Notes under the pieces: model-generated
Seen by the model: the letters and a program-made list of their open reading frames with translations, nothing else
Databases searched by the model: none
What the model was told of the DNA's origin: nothing
Origin: JADJOY01 sp016713535 [NCBI: Deltaproteobacteria bacterium]
GTDB lineage: Bacteria; JADJOY01
NCBI GenBank assembly: GCA_016713535.1
Contig: JADJOY010000034.1
Span: 1 to 58,587, forward strand
Direction: 5' to 3'
DNA: 58,587 bases
In this document: piece after piece, positions 48,231 through 58,059 of the stretch
Layout: each line of letters opens with the position of its first letter
How positions within the stretch are numbered: the stretch's first letter is position 1
Position numbers and translations under genes: made by a program

Positions 48231-51200
48231 TCAGCCGAGGAACTCGAGGGCGTGACCGCGCCGCCGCAGTGCCTTCTTCGTCTCCTCGAACGCCAGGATC
48301 AGGATCGTGCCGTGGAATGCGAAGAGGTAGACCGCCGGCGGCGCCGGCGCGAACCCGTAGATCGATGCGAGCGGACCGTCGAAGAAGAGCCAGCACAACG
48401 CCAGCTCGAAGGCGATACCGAGATCGACGAGCGGATTCGCGACCAGGTTGAGCACGATGGGATGACGCTCGAGGAAATGCGCGAGCCCGCCCAGCAGCGG
48501 CCGGATGACGCGCGGCTCGAACGCCACGAGCATGCCGAGGAGCGCGGCGGCCGCGATCCTGAATGGCAAGCCGCACAGGCGCAGCGCCGTGGAACCGAGC
48601 GCGCGGGCCGCATCGGCTTGCAGGATCCGGGTGAATCGCAGGTCGACGGCGAAGTGGAACTCGCGCGAACGCGGACGCCAGGTGCGAAGTGCGCTCAGGA
48701 TCGCGGCCCGACGCTCGGGTGGCAGGAAGTCGCTGGCGAAGAGCGAGGTGCGGCTCGACCGCTTGCAGAGCACGTTGGCGATCTGGGCGGTCACGGTCGG
48801 AAAGAAGTATGCGGTGAGCGTCTGCAGGTACGCGAACGATGCGAGCTTGGGATCGAGCGAAGGTGGCGATGACGGCATCGAGGTGAGCGGGTCACCAGGG
48901 CGCCAGGCCCCGAGCACCCACCCGCAGAAGTAGTAGGTGAGCCAGCACGACAGGGCGAGCAGCAGCCCATTCACGAGGTACGAGCGCAAGATGAAGCCGA
49001 CCGAGAGCAGCGGCTCGTCGCGCCGACGTGGCGGACGGTTCAAGATGCCGGGCTCGGGCGGCTCGATGCCGAGTCCCATCGCCGGGATCAGGTCAGTGCC
49101 CACGTCCACCGCGAGCACACCCATCACGGTCATGGCCAGTGGCATGCCAGGGATCAGCATCCACGCCACGTACGGCAACATCTCCTGTGGATTGCTGTTG
49201 AGGACGTAGGCCGCGAAGCGCCGGATGTTGTCGTGAATGGCGCGTCCTTCCTCGATCGCCGCGACGATCGAGGAGAAGTTGTCGTCGGTCAGCACCACGT
49301 GTGCCGCTTCCCTGGCGACGTCGTTGCCCCGTAGCCCCATCGCGATGCCGATGTCGGCGCGCTTGAGGGCCGGCGCATCGTTGACGCCGTCGCCGGTGAC
49401 CGCGACGACCTCGCCGCGCGCCCTCAGCAGGGTGACGATGCGCAGCTTGTGCTCCGGGGTGGTGCGTGCGAACACCACCTCGCCCTCCCGAGCACCTCGT
49501 GCACCGCGGCGTCCGACATCTCGGCGAGCTCGGCGCCCGTCACCACGGGCAGGTCCGCGGCCCCTCCGAGCCCGATCTCGCGCGCGATGCGGGTCGCCGT
49601 GAGCGGATAGTCACCGGTGATCACGTGCACGCGGATGCCGGCCGTGTGGCACGCAGCGATGGCCTCCGGCACACCGGGACGGATCGGGTCGGACATCGCC
49701 GTGAGGCCCAGGAGCACGAGGTCCCGCTCCGCGCGCTCGGCGTCGAGCTCGTCGAGGCTCTCGGCGGGCCCGACCTCGCGGTACGCGAGCGCCAGCAGCC
49801 GCAGGCCCTGCATGGCGAGAGCATCGTGGCGCGTCGTGATGGCGGCCCTCCCCGCCTCGTCCAGGGGCCGCGCCTCGCGGCCCGTCTGGACGTGCGAGCA
49901 GCGCTCGAGGAGCTCGAGCGGCGCGCCCTTCGCGTAGACGACCGCACCCTCCCGCCCCTCGGTCTGCACGACCACGCTCATGCGCTTGCGTACCGACTCG
50001 AACGCGTTCGCGCGCAGACGGTGGTGCACGCCGCGCGTGCCGCCCTTGGCTGCGAGAGCGAGCAGCGCCGCCTCGGTGGGATCGCCGACCACGCGGTCCT
50101 CGTCGCCGTGGCGCTCGAGCCGAGCGTTGTTGCAGACGACCGCGCACTCGAGCAGGCGGCGGAGCGCGGGGCGGTGAATCAGCTCTGCGGGACCGAGCAC
50201 GGCTCCGTCGACGCTGAAATGACCTCGGGCCGATAACCGACACCCGACACCGCGAGCTGCTCACCGTCCACGAGGACCTGCGTGACCATCATCAGGTTCT
50301 GGGTGAGCGTCCCGGTCTTGTCGCTGCAGATGACCGTGGTGCAACCGAGCGTCTCGACACTGGGCAGGTTCTTGACCAGCGCATGGCGCTTGGCCATCCG
50401 CCCGACCGCCATCGCGAGCGAGAGCGTCACGGTGGGCAAGAGCCCCTCGGGCACGTTCGCGACGAACATGCCGATGCAGAACACGAAGGCCTGAGCGAAC
50501 GAGAGCCCGCCGAGAAGCCATCCGAGCAGGAGGAAGACCGTAGCGAGGCCGCCCGCGAGCCACGAGATCGCGACCACGGCGCCGCGCAACTGCTTCTGGA
50601 GCGGGCTCGGCTCGACGCGGATCGACTAGGTCAGCCCCGCGATGCGACCGATCTCGCTCTGCATCCCGGTGCCGAAGACGATCGCCCGCCCACGCCCGCG
50701 CACCAGCGCCGAACCCGCGAACACCACGTTCGGCAGCTCGATCCACACGAACTTGCCGTGCAACAGGATCGGCTGGTTGGACTTGTAGCGGCGCGCCGAG
50801 GTCGACTCGCCGGTGAGGCTCGCGCTCTCGACCTCGACGCCCTCGGCCTCGACCAGCCGCGCGTCGGCGGGCACGAGGTCCCCCTCCTCGAGGACGATCA
50901 GGTCCCCCGGAACGAGCTCGCGTGCGTCCACCTCTCGCTCCACGCCGTCGCGAACCACCCGCGCTCGCGGCGCGAGCAGCCGTGCCAGCGCCTCGACCGC
51001 GCGGTCGGCCTTCATCTCCTGGAAGAACGCGAAGAACCCGTTGACGACGGTGACGGTCGCGATGGCGACGCCGAGCTGGGGCATCGCCACCCCGGGGAGG
51101 AAGCACAGGATCGCCGCGACCCACAGCAGCACGGCGAAGAAGCTCACGAAGTTCCGGCCCAACCGCACCACCCACGGCGTGCGCGCCGCGCGCTGGAAGA

Positions 51201-51751
51201 CGTTGTGGCCGTGGATGCCCAGGCGCCGCTCGGCCTCGGCGCCGGTGAGTCCTCTCGTGAGGTCGCTCACCAACTCGAACGCCACCTGCTCATCGGTCAG
51301 ATTGACGTAGCTGGCCGGATCCCCGCGCTCCTCCGCGTGCGCCAGCGCTCGCACCGCCGCCTGTTCGTCGCGCGCCATGCCGAGCTCGGGCAGCGCGCCC
51401 GGGAGTACCGCGGCGATCCGCGCCAGGAGCTGGAGGTGGCGATCCGGGTCCTCGAGCTGGCTGACCAGGGACCAGGACGGCCCGCAACCGGCCCTGGGGT
51501 CCGTCGAGGCCCGCGGGCGCCACTCCGAGCACGAGCCGCGGTGCCGGGAGGCCGGCCAGGCGAACGTGCGGGACCGCCACCTCCGGGCTCACGAACGTGA
51601 AGCCGCGATCCTCGGCGGCCGCGAGGCCAGCCGCCACCTCGGCGCGACGCGCGCCCAGCTCCGCTCGATCGAGGAGAACGTCGACTGCGCTCGCGAAGTC
51701 GCCCTCGAGACCGAGGACGACGTCGCCTGGGTGGATGAGCTCCGCGATCAC
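48231..51751 (-). CDS. PTS EIIA-like domain fused to P2C-type (Na,K-ATPase-like) P-type ATPase (three frame breaks and one in-frame TAG)
   Basis: Residues 1 to about 140 form a PTS EIIA type-2-like domain ([13 protein letters not shown] helix, [15 protein letters not shown] with H62 as the expected phospho-His, then [18 protein letters not shown]). It runs straight into a cation ATPase N-domain ([13 protein letters not shown]). The actuator has LTGES, TM4 reads [17 protein letters not shown], the phosphorylation loop [11 protein letters not shown], the nucleotide domain GDPTEAALL and [10 protein letters not shown], the hinge [19 protein letters not shown]5-6 reads [11 protein letters not shown] and [20 protein letters not shown]. 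These match Na,K-ATPase-type P2C pumps. Breaks lie near 51490 (extra base), 50222 and 49492 (missing bases); TAG is at 50626. The corrected length is about 1,173 residues. The start at GTG 51751 has no clear ribosome site. Confidence 0.85.
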
Positions 51752-51882
51752 GGCGCCCCGTGGACCGGGGGGTGCTCGCCGCGCGAAGCGGAGGGGGCTC
51801 GCGGCTGGTCGATGGTCGCGCCCGGTCGGGGGACCTACTTAACCGCAATCGGTAGCGCTTGGCCCCCGATCGCGAGCGACGA

Positions 51883-53852
51883 TCAGCCGACCGGGATGGG
51901 ACGCGGCGTGAGCGCGATGCTGGGCTTCACGCCGCGCAGCCAGTCGAGGAGGCCGCGGCCGACGCCGGGCATCGCCACCTCCTCCACCACCGCACGCCCG
52001 CGCCCGTCCACCGACAGCCGGGCCGTCACCTGGCGCCCGCCCCCGGTGGTGCCCCAGACCTTGATGTTGCGATAGACGAGGCCGGACTGGGGACCATAGT
52101 TCGAGCCGCTGTTGTCGGAGCCGATGAACACGTAGCGGAGCTGGAACGCCTGGGGATGGGAGTGGTTCACGACGGTGCGCCCGTCGAGGAAGACCGTCGC
52201 ATCCCCGGAGCGCGCGAACTCGACGCGGACGCGATGGGTGACGCTGGGATCGAGGCGACCCTCGGGTGGCGAGTGGCGGGTCTCGATCGACTGGTCGAAG
52301 CCTCGGGTCGACGACCAGAACTTGAACAGGTCGTTGAAGACCGCCCCGGTCCAGATGCTCCACAGCGACGTACCGTGAGCGTCGGCCGTGTGGTTATCGC
52401 CGTGTGCCTCTTCGTACATGCTGAGGATCGGCTGCTTCTCGTAATGGTGCTGGGAGCTCGTGTGGTAGGGATCCCAGTTGTCGAGGTCGGCCGAAAATGC
52501 ACCCTCGGCCAGGAAGCCGCCGAGGTCCCAGACGATCGCCCACCCTGGGGTCCAGCCGCCGCCGCTCACGAACGAGCGCCGTCGCGGTTGCCGGTGGTCG
52601 CGCCGGACAGCTCGTCGCAGAGCAACGTGCTGCCCGGATCGGCGCAACCCGATCCATCGCTGGCCTTCCGGGCCGTCACCGTGACCACGTCGGCGACACT
52701 CTCGACGGCTCCGTCGTTCACGATCAGACCGACCACGTAGGTTCCCGCGACGTCGGGCACGAAGCCCGCCTGAACCGAGGCGGCGCTCGCGATTACCGCC
52801 GCGCTGCCGGGGGGACGGGTCACGAACCCCCACGCATACCCGAGAGGGTCTCCGTCCGGATCGAAGCTCGCGGCGCCGTCTAGGATCACGGTGTCGCCTG
52901 TGGTGACCGACTGATCCGGCCCCGCGGCGGCGGTGGGTGGCGTATTCGCGCGGGAGACCGTCACGACCATCGTGTCGGGCGGGCTCGGTTCCGCACCGTC
53001 GTTCACGATGAGCTGGATCACGAATTGACCCTCGACGTCGGCGACGAACAGCGTCGCCGCGGCGCCGGAGTCTTGGATGCCGGCGATGCTGGCCTCCGGC
53101 TTGGAGCTGCTCGCCGATCCGTCGATCTGCACCACCGAGCCGGCCGGCACCGACTGATCGGCGCCTGCGTTCGCGACCGGCGGGACGTTGGTATCGATCG
53201 ACGTGAACACCACCTCGTCCAGCTCGCTCGTGGCGCGCCCGTCGTCCACCAACAGCGACACCCGGTACTCGCCGAGCGCGTCCGCCACGAAGACCGTGCG
53301 CGCCGCGGTCGGGTCCTCGAGTCCAGCGTTGCTCCCCGTTGGCTTCGAGGTGAGCGTCCACAGGACGGTCAACGGATCCCCGTCGGGATCACCGGACTGC
53401 GTGGCGTCCAGGCCCACCACGCTGCCGAGCGCAACGGTCTGATCGGCGCCCGCCCGTGCCTGTGGGCGGGCGTTGGCACGGGTCGCCGTGATCACCACGA
53501 CGTCGGCGGCGCTCGCCGCCGAGCCGTCGGAGACGGTGAGCGAGATCTCGAAGATTCCCTCCGCGTCCACGGGGAACGTGGGCCGTGGCGCGGCGGCGTC
53601 GGAGAGGGACGCCTGGCTGCCACCGGGACGGGACGTGAGCGTCCACAGGTACGAGAGCGGGTCGCCGTCGGCGTCACTGCTCGAGCTGCCATCCAGCTCG
53701 ACGAGCGTACCGACGACCGCGTCGCGATCCTGTCCAGCGACCGCCACGGGGAGCTGGTTCAGGGCGGGATCGCTCGAGCTACCGCAAGCGGCGATCGAGC
53801 CCAGCACGACCACGGGGAGCCACGTCGAAAGGATGCGCGAGATCCGGATCAT
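51883..53852 (-). CDS. PKD-repeat lipoprotein with lectin-like C-terminus, copy 1 (frame broken near 52575)
   Basis: About 656 residues when one base is restored near 52575 (upstream TTGNRDGA, downstream FVSGGGWTPGW). Lipoprotein signal LPVVVLGSIAAC, then four PKD-like repeats with the signature PVAVAGQDRDAVVGTLVELD and DPDGDPLTVLWTLTSKP. The third repeat is shortened: the block between DGSASSS and KPEASIAGI lacks about 13 residues present in copy 2. A C-terminal concanavalin/LamG-like domain follows (AEGAFSADLDNWD, FKFWSSTRGFD, VFLDGRTVVNHSHP, YRNIKVWGTT). It is exported and anchored in the outer membrane by family logic; a glycan-binding role is inferred. Confidence 0.8.
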
Positions 53853-53966
53853 CGTTCCCTCGGGTGCATCGTCGGGACCAGCGTAAACGAGCCGAGAATG
53901 ACTTCGAGACGCAGTGCCGCCGCTCGGTGAGCGAGCGGCGGCGAAACCAGGCCCACCACGATCGAC

Positions 53967-55976
53967 TCAGCGAGGCCCGCCACCGACGACCGTGGCGAGC
54001 GGGAGCCACCGGCCCTTCAGCCACGCCAGCAAACCCACGCCGACCTCGGGCTGCGGCACCTCCTCGATCACCGGACGTCCGTCCTGGACCGAAAGGTTCG
54101 CCGCGATCATGCGACCGCCGCTGGTCGAGCCCCACACCTTGATGTTCTTGTAGATCACGCCGGACTGCGGTCCGTAGGTCTCCCCCGGGCTGTTGTCCGA
54201 GCCGACCAGTACGTAGCGGAGCTGGAACGAGCGAGGATGGGGCTGCGTGACCATCGAGCGGCCGTCGAGGAACACGGTGGCGTTTCCGCCGCGCTGGAAC
54301 TCGACGCGCACGGAGTGCGTGGCCGTCGGATCGAGACGTCCGCCTGGGGGCGAGAGGCGTGTCTCCCCCCGCTCGTCGAACCCGCGGGTGCTGGAGAGGA
54401 ACTTGAAAAGGCCGTTGTAGTCGCGACCGGTGCGGAGGTTCCAGAATCCGGTGCCGTGCTCGTCCGCGGTGTGCGCCGAGCCGTGTCCCTCCTGGTACAT
54501 GTTGAGGATGTGCTGCTTGCTGTGGCGGTGCTGAGGGCTAGAGGTCGACGTGTCCCAGTTGCCGAGGTCGGCCGAGAACGCCCCCTCGGCGAGCGTCTGA
54601 CCGAGGTCCCACTCGATGTTCCAGCCGGGCGTCCAGCCGCCGCTGCTCACGAAGCTACCGCCGTCGCGGTTGCCCGTCGTCGCTCCCGCCAGGGCGTCGC
54701 ACAGCAGGGTCGAACCGGGATCGGCGCAGCCCGAGCTGTCGGCACCACCCGAGCCGTCACCGGCGGCGATCGTCACGGTGTCGGCAGTACTGTCCGCCTG
54801 GCCGTCGCTGACCACCAACCGCACCACGTATTGTCCGGCCACGTCGGCGATGAAGCCCGCTTGCACACCGTTCGCTTGGCCGATCACCGCCGCGCTGCCG
54901 CCCGGACGAGAGAGGAAGCTCCAGCTGAACGCGAGGGGGTTGCCATCGGGATCGGTGCTGCCGGAGCCATCGAGCACGACGGTGTCCCCCACCCGGACGC
55001 TCTGGTCCGCCCCGGCCGTGGCGGTCGGCGCCGAGTTCGCCCTCGAGGCGGTGACGACCATCACGTCTGGTACGCTCGGACTCTGGCCGTCGTTGACGAT
55101 GAGCTGGATCTCGAACTGGCCCTCGACGTCGGCGACGAACAACGTGGCCTCGGCGCCCGGATCCTTGATGCCCGCGACGCTTCCTGCTGGCTTCGACTTG
55201 ATCGACCACTGGTAGACGATCGCGTCGCCGTCGTCGTCGTGACTCGCCGAACCGTTGAGCGGAACCACGGTGCCGACCGGCACCGCTTGGTCCTCGCCGG
55301 CGCTCGCCGTGGGCGGCACGTTGGTGTCGACCGCCTCGATGACCACTTCGTCGGGCTCGCTCGGGCCGCTGCCGTCGTCGACGGCCAGGGTGACGCGGAA
55401 GGTGCCAAGGGCATCGGCGACGAACACGGTCTTCGCCGCGGCGGGATCCTTGAGCCCCGCGTTGCTGCCGGCCGGCTTCGCGGTGAGCGTCCACGTCACA
55501 GCGAGCTGATCGCCGTCCGGGTCACCCGAGCCGGTGGCGTCGAGCTCCACGACGCTGCCGAGCTGTACCACCTGATCGGCGCCGGCCCGTGCCTGAGGCC
55601 GCGCGTTCACGCGCACCGCCGTCAGCGTCACGGTGTCGATGACGCTCGAGACGACGCCGTCCGAGACCACCAGCGCGAGCTCGTACACGCCGGCCACGTC
55701 GGCGACGAGACCGGGCTGCGGCGCGGCCGCGTCCGAGATCGCTGCGGCGCTACCAGCGGGGCGAGACGTCAGGGTCCACAGGTACGTGAGCGGGTCACCG
55801 TCGGGATCGGCGCTCGCCGTTCCGTCGAGTTGAACGGCGCCGCCGACGGCGACCTCGCGGTCTGCCCCGGCGTCCGCAACGGGAGCGCGGTTACCGCCGC
55901 CGGAGTCGCCACAGCCCGCCACGACGGCGAGAATGACGAGCGAGAAGAGAGCTGCGAATCCGTGACGTCCGAGCAT
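53967..55976 (-). CDS. PKD-repeat lipoprotein with lectin-like C-terminus, copy 2
   Basis: 669 residues, intact. Lipoprotein signal ends VILAVVAGC. Four full PKD-like repeats (VADAGADREVAVGGAVQLD, DPDGDPLTYLWTLTSRPAGS; third repeat DDDGDAIVYQWSIKSKPAGS) precede the same lectin/glucanase-like domain as copy 1 (WDLGQTLAEGAFSADLGNWD, NMYQEGHGSAHTADEHG, VFLDGRSMVTQPHP, YKNIKVWGSTS). The Cys pair in CADPGSTLLCD lies between the two parts. Genes are tandem, 114 bases apart, and clearly duplicates. It probably displays the lectin-like domain at the surface on a PKD stalk. No enzyme active site is visible. Confidence 0.88.
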   Translation of the reverse strand: MLGRHGFAALFSLVILAVVAGCGDSGGGNRAPVADAGADREVAVGGAVQLDGTASADPDGDPLTYLWTLTSRPAGSAAAISDAAAPQPGLVADVAGVYELALVVSDGVVSSVIDTVTLTAVRVNARPQARAGADQVVQLGSVVELDATGSGDPDGDQLAVTWTLTAKPAGSNAGLKDPAAAKTVFVADALGTFRVTLAVDDGSGPSEPDEVVIEAVDTNVPPTASAGEDQAVPVGTVVPLNGSASHDDDGDAIVYQWSIKSKPAGSVAGIKDPGAEATLFVADVEGQFEIQLIVNDGQSPSVPDVMVVTASRANSAPTATAGADQSVRVGDTVVLDGSGSTDPDGNPLAFSWSFLSRPGGSAAVIGQANGVQAGFIADVAGQYVVRLVVSDGQADSTADTVTIAAGDGSGGADSSGCADPGSTLLCDALAGATTGNRDGGSFVSSGGWTPGWNIEWDLGQTLAEGAFSADLGNWDTSTSSPQHRHSKQHILNMYQEGHGSAHTADEHGTGFWNLRTGRDYNGLFKFLSSTRGFDERGETRLSPPGGRLDPTATHSVRVEFQRGGNATVFLDGRSMVTQPHPRSFQLRYVLVGSDNSPGETYGPQSGVIYKNIKVWGSTSGGRMIAANLSVQDGRPVIEEVPQPEVGVGLLAWLKGRWLPLATVVGGGPR

Positions 55977-56127
55977 CGACGATCTCCTCGAGCCGAGATG
56001 CGAGCACGGAGCTTGCGGCGCCGTCGTCCCCCGTCTCGGGGACTGCGGAAGGGCCGTTCGCTCGACGCCGGCTTTGGGGTGCGACGTCTAGATAACCCCT
56101 GCCCGCCACGTCGACCAGAAGGAAGTT

Positions 56128-56153
56128 TCGGTGTAATGCGTCGATAATACCGA
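56128..56153. promoter_or_regulatory. Inverted repeat, possible NhaR/LysR operator
   Basis: TCGGTGTAAT-gcgtcg-ATAATACCGA: eight of ten positions of the arms are complementary, centred about 29 bases before the nhaR start. This is the usual place for a LysR-type autoregulatory site between divergent genes. Confidence 0.5.
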
Positions 56154-56168
56154 CACGGGAAAAGCTCC

Positions 56169-57071
56169 ATGGAATGGCTCAACTACCACCACCTCCTCTA
56201 CTTCTGGACGGTCGCGCGCGAAGGCAGCGTGGTCGCGGCCGCGCGGGAGCTCAGGCTGGCGCACCCCACCGTCAGCGGGCAGATCCACCGCCTCGAGGCG
56301 AGCCTCGGGGAGAAGCTCTTCGTTCGCCGCGGGCGAAACCTCGTCCTCACCGAGGTCGGGCACCTCGCCTTTCGCTACGCCGACGAGATCTTCACGCTGG
56401 GTCGCGAGTTCCTCGGCACGGTGAAGGGCGCCGCGAGCGGACGGCCGCTACGGCTCGTGGTCGGCATCTCGAACGTCCTCCCCAAGACCATCGTGCAGCG
56501 CATCCTCGAGCCCGTCTTCCGCCTCCCCGACCCGGTCCGGCTCGTCTGCAGGGAGGACCGATCCACGGAAGCGTTCATGGGCGAGCTAGCGGTGCACGGC
56601 GTCGACCTGGTGCTCTCCGACGCCCCCGCGGGCCCGGGCTCGGCGGTGCGCGCCTACAGCCACCTCATCGGCGAGTGCGGCACCGTTCTGTTCGCGCGCT
56701 CGGCGCTCGCCCGCTCGCTCAAGCCCAAGGTCCCACGTTCGCTGGACGGCGCGCCGTTCCTGCTACCGAGTGGCGGCTCCATGGTGCGGCGGTCGCTCGA
56801 CGAGTGGTTCGCGAGCCACAAGATCCATCCGAAGGTCGTCGCCGAGCTCGACGACCCAGCCCTCGCCGAGACCTTCGGGCACGCTGGGCTCGGCGTCTTC
56901 GTCGCCCCGGACGTGGTCGAGGCCGAGCTCTCGCGGCGCTACGACGTCAAGGTGGTGGCCCGCCTCGAGCGGCTCAAGCAGCGCTTCTACGCGATCTCGG
57001 TGGAGCGCAAGATTCGCCATCCCGCGGTGATCGCGATCCGAGAGGCCGCGCGCGAGAGCATGTTCGACTGA
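56169..57071 (+). CDS. nhaR: LysR-family regulator, NhaR-like
   Basis: 300 residues. The N-terminal HTH reads WLNYHHLLYFWTVAREGSVV and LAHPTVSGQIHRLEASLGEK, the well-known NhaR form in which YHHLLYFW replaces the usual LysR opening. The C-terminal effector domain is of LysR substrate type (LVVGISNVLPKTIVQRILEP, GVFVAPDVVEAELSR). NhaR in enterobacteria activates the Na+/H+ antiporter gene nhaA in response to sodium; no nhaA is in the window, so the target is open. ATG 56169 is used; a ribosome site is weak (GGGAAAAG). Its stop and the convergent HTTM stop abut as TGATCA. Confidence 0.88.
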   Translation: MEWLNYHHLLYFWTVAREGSVVAAARELRLAHPTVSGQIHRLEASLGEKLFVRRGRNLVLTEVGHLAFRYADEIFTLGREFLGTVKGAASGRPLRLVVGISNVLPKTIVQRILEPVFRLPDPVRLVCREDRSTEAFMGELAVHGVDLVLSDAPAGPGSAVRAYSHLIGECGTVLFARSALARSLKPKVPRSLDGAPFLLPSGGSMVRRSLDEWFASHKIHPKVVAELDDPALAETFGHAGLGVFVAPDVVEAELSRRYDVKVVARLERLKQRFYAISVERKIRHPAVIAIREAARESMFD

Positions 57072-58055
57072 TCACCGAACCGCCGATGCCGGGCCGATCC
57101 GCGCACTGAGCCAGCGCGCCACCGGCGCCACGAGCGGCACGCCCTGGAGCGCCTCGATCGGGGGGCGTCCGGCGGCAAGCGGCGAACGCAGGAAGAGCAG
57201 CGCGACCGTGACCGCCTGCCCGGTGAAGTCGAGGTCCATGGTCACGCGAACGCCGAGGTGGAACCCGATCAGGGCCGCGGCCCACGCCGGCTGCAGCGCG
57301 GGCCGGAAGGCCACTACGAACGCGCAGACCTCCAGGTAGAGAACGCCGACCACGCCGAGCCATGCGAGCGCCGGATGAACCGCCACCCACGGCGCGGCGA
57401 GCGGCGAGGCCCCGGACACGAGGCTGGCGTGCGCGATCTGTGTCGCGAGGGCGCCCGGCGACAGGTACGTCAGGGAACCGGCCGAGCCCTGGATCACTAG
57501 CCCCACGAGCTTCCAGAAGCCGGTAAGGGAATAGAAGAGCAGCACCAGCGCCTGCGCGAACCAGAAGACCGTGAGGTTTCGCTGCACGTGCAGACGTCGA
57601 CGTACCCCGAGGGGTGCTGGTTCGGTGTCCGAGAGCGCGAGCACGAACCCGGTGAAGAACCACGCATGCCAGTGATGAGTGATCTTGCCGAACGAGCAGT
57701 CGAGCGCCACGAGCATCGCGAAACCGACCGCCGCGAGGCCCCTACAGAGCCGCGGCGACACCCCGGCCACCGCCGCCGCCGCCAATACCACCGTGACGCC
57801 GAGCAGCGCCACGGCGCCGGTGACGACGCCGACCTCGTCCACCCACGCCACCGGCCATAGGAGCTCGGGCTTGCCGCGGATGATCCTCGGCAACCACGAG
57901 ACCGTCTGCATCACGAACGCGAGCTGAAGCCAATCGTAGACCTGGACGAGCAGACGCGCCCGTCTCCAGGCCTCGGCATGCCGAGCGAACGTACCCGCCG
58001 GCATGCGAACGCGTCCGCCGGCCAGCGATCGCCGAGCCACCCGCAGCAGCGTCAC
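57072..58055 (-). CDS. HTTM-domain membrane protein
   Basis: 327 residues from GTG 58055, with about eight membrane helices (GVVTGAVALLGVTVVLAAAA, FFTGFVLALSD, LTVFWFAQALVLLFYSLTGF, LAWLGVVGVLYLEVCAFVVA, AAALIGFHLGVRVTMDLDF). The HTTM (horizontally transferred transmembrane) family, related to vitamin K gamma-carboxylase N-termini, shows the motif WFFTGFVLAL and a GFHLG...MDLDF turn. The function is unknown. It is four bases from the small gene upstream, so both are coexpressed. Confidence 0.65.
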   Translation of the reverse strand: MTLLRVARRSLAGGRVRMPAGTFARHAEAWRRARLLVQVYDWLQLAFVMQTVSWLPRIIRGKPELLWPVAWVDEVGVVTGAVALLGVTVVLAAAAVAGVSPRLCRGLAAVGFAMLVALDCSFGKITHHWHAWFFTGFVLALSDTEPAPLGVRRRLHVQRNLTVFWFAQALVLLFYSLTGFWKLVGLVIQGSAGSLTYLSPGALATQIAHASLVSGASPLAAPWVAVHPALAWLGVVGVLYLEVCAFVVAFRPALQPAWAAALIGFHLGVRVTMDLDFTGQAVTVALLFLRSPLAAGRPPIEALQGVPLVAPVARWLSARIGPASAVR

Positions 58056-58059
58056 GCGC

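Noticed and set aside
50626-50628. Pyrrolysine or other TAG recoding across the window
   Set aside because: recO and glyS end in TAG at their normal lengths, and no pyl genes are seen; two odd TAGs are not enough.
51883-55976. Tandem repeats as a CRISPR array or satellite
   Set aside because: The repetition is of protein-level PKD repeats of about 90 residues with diverged DNA, not short identical units with spacers.
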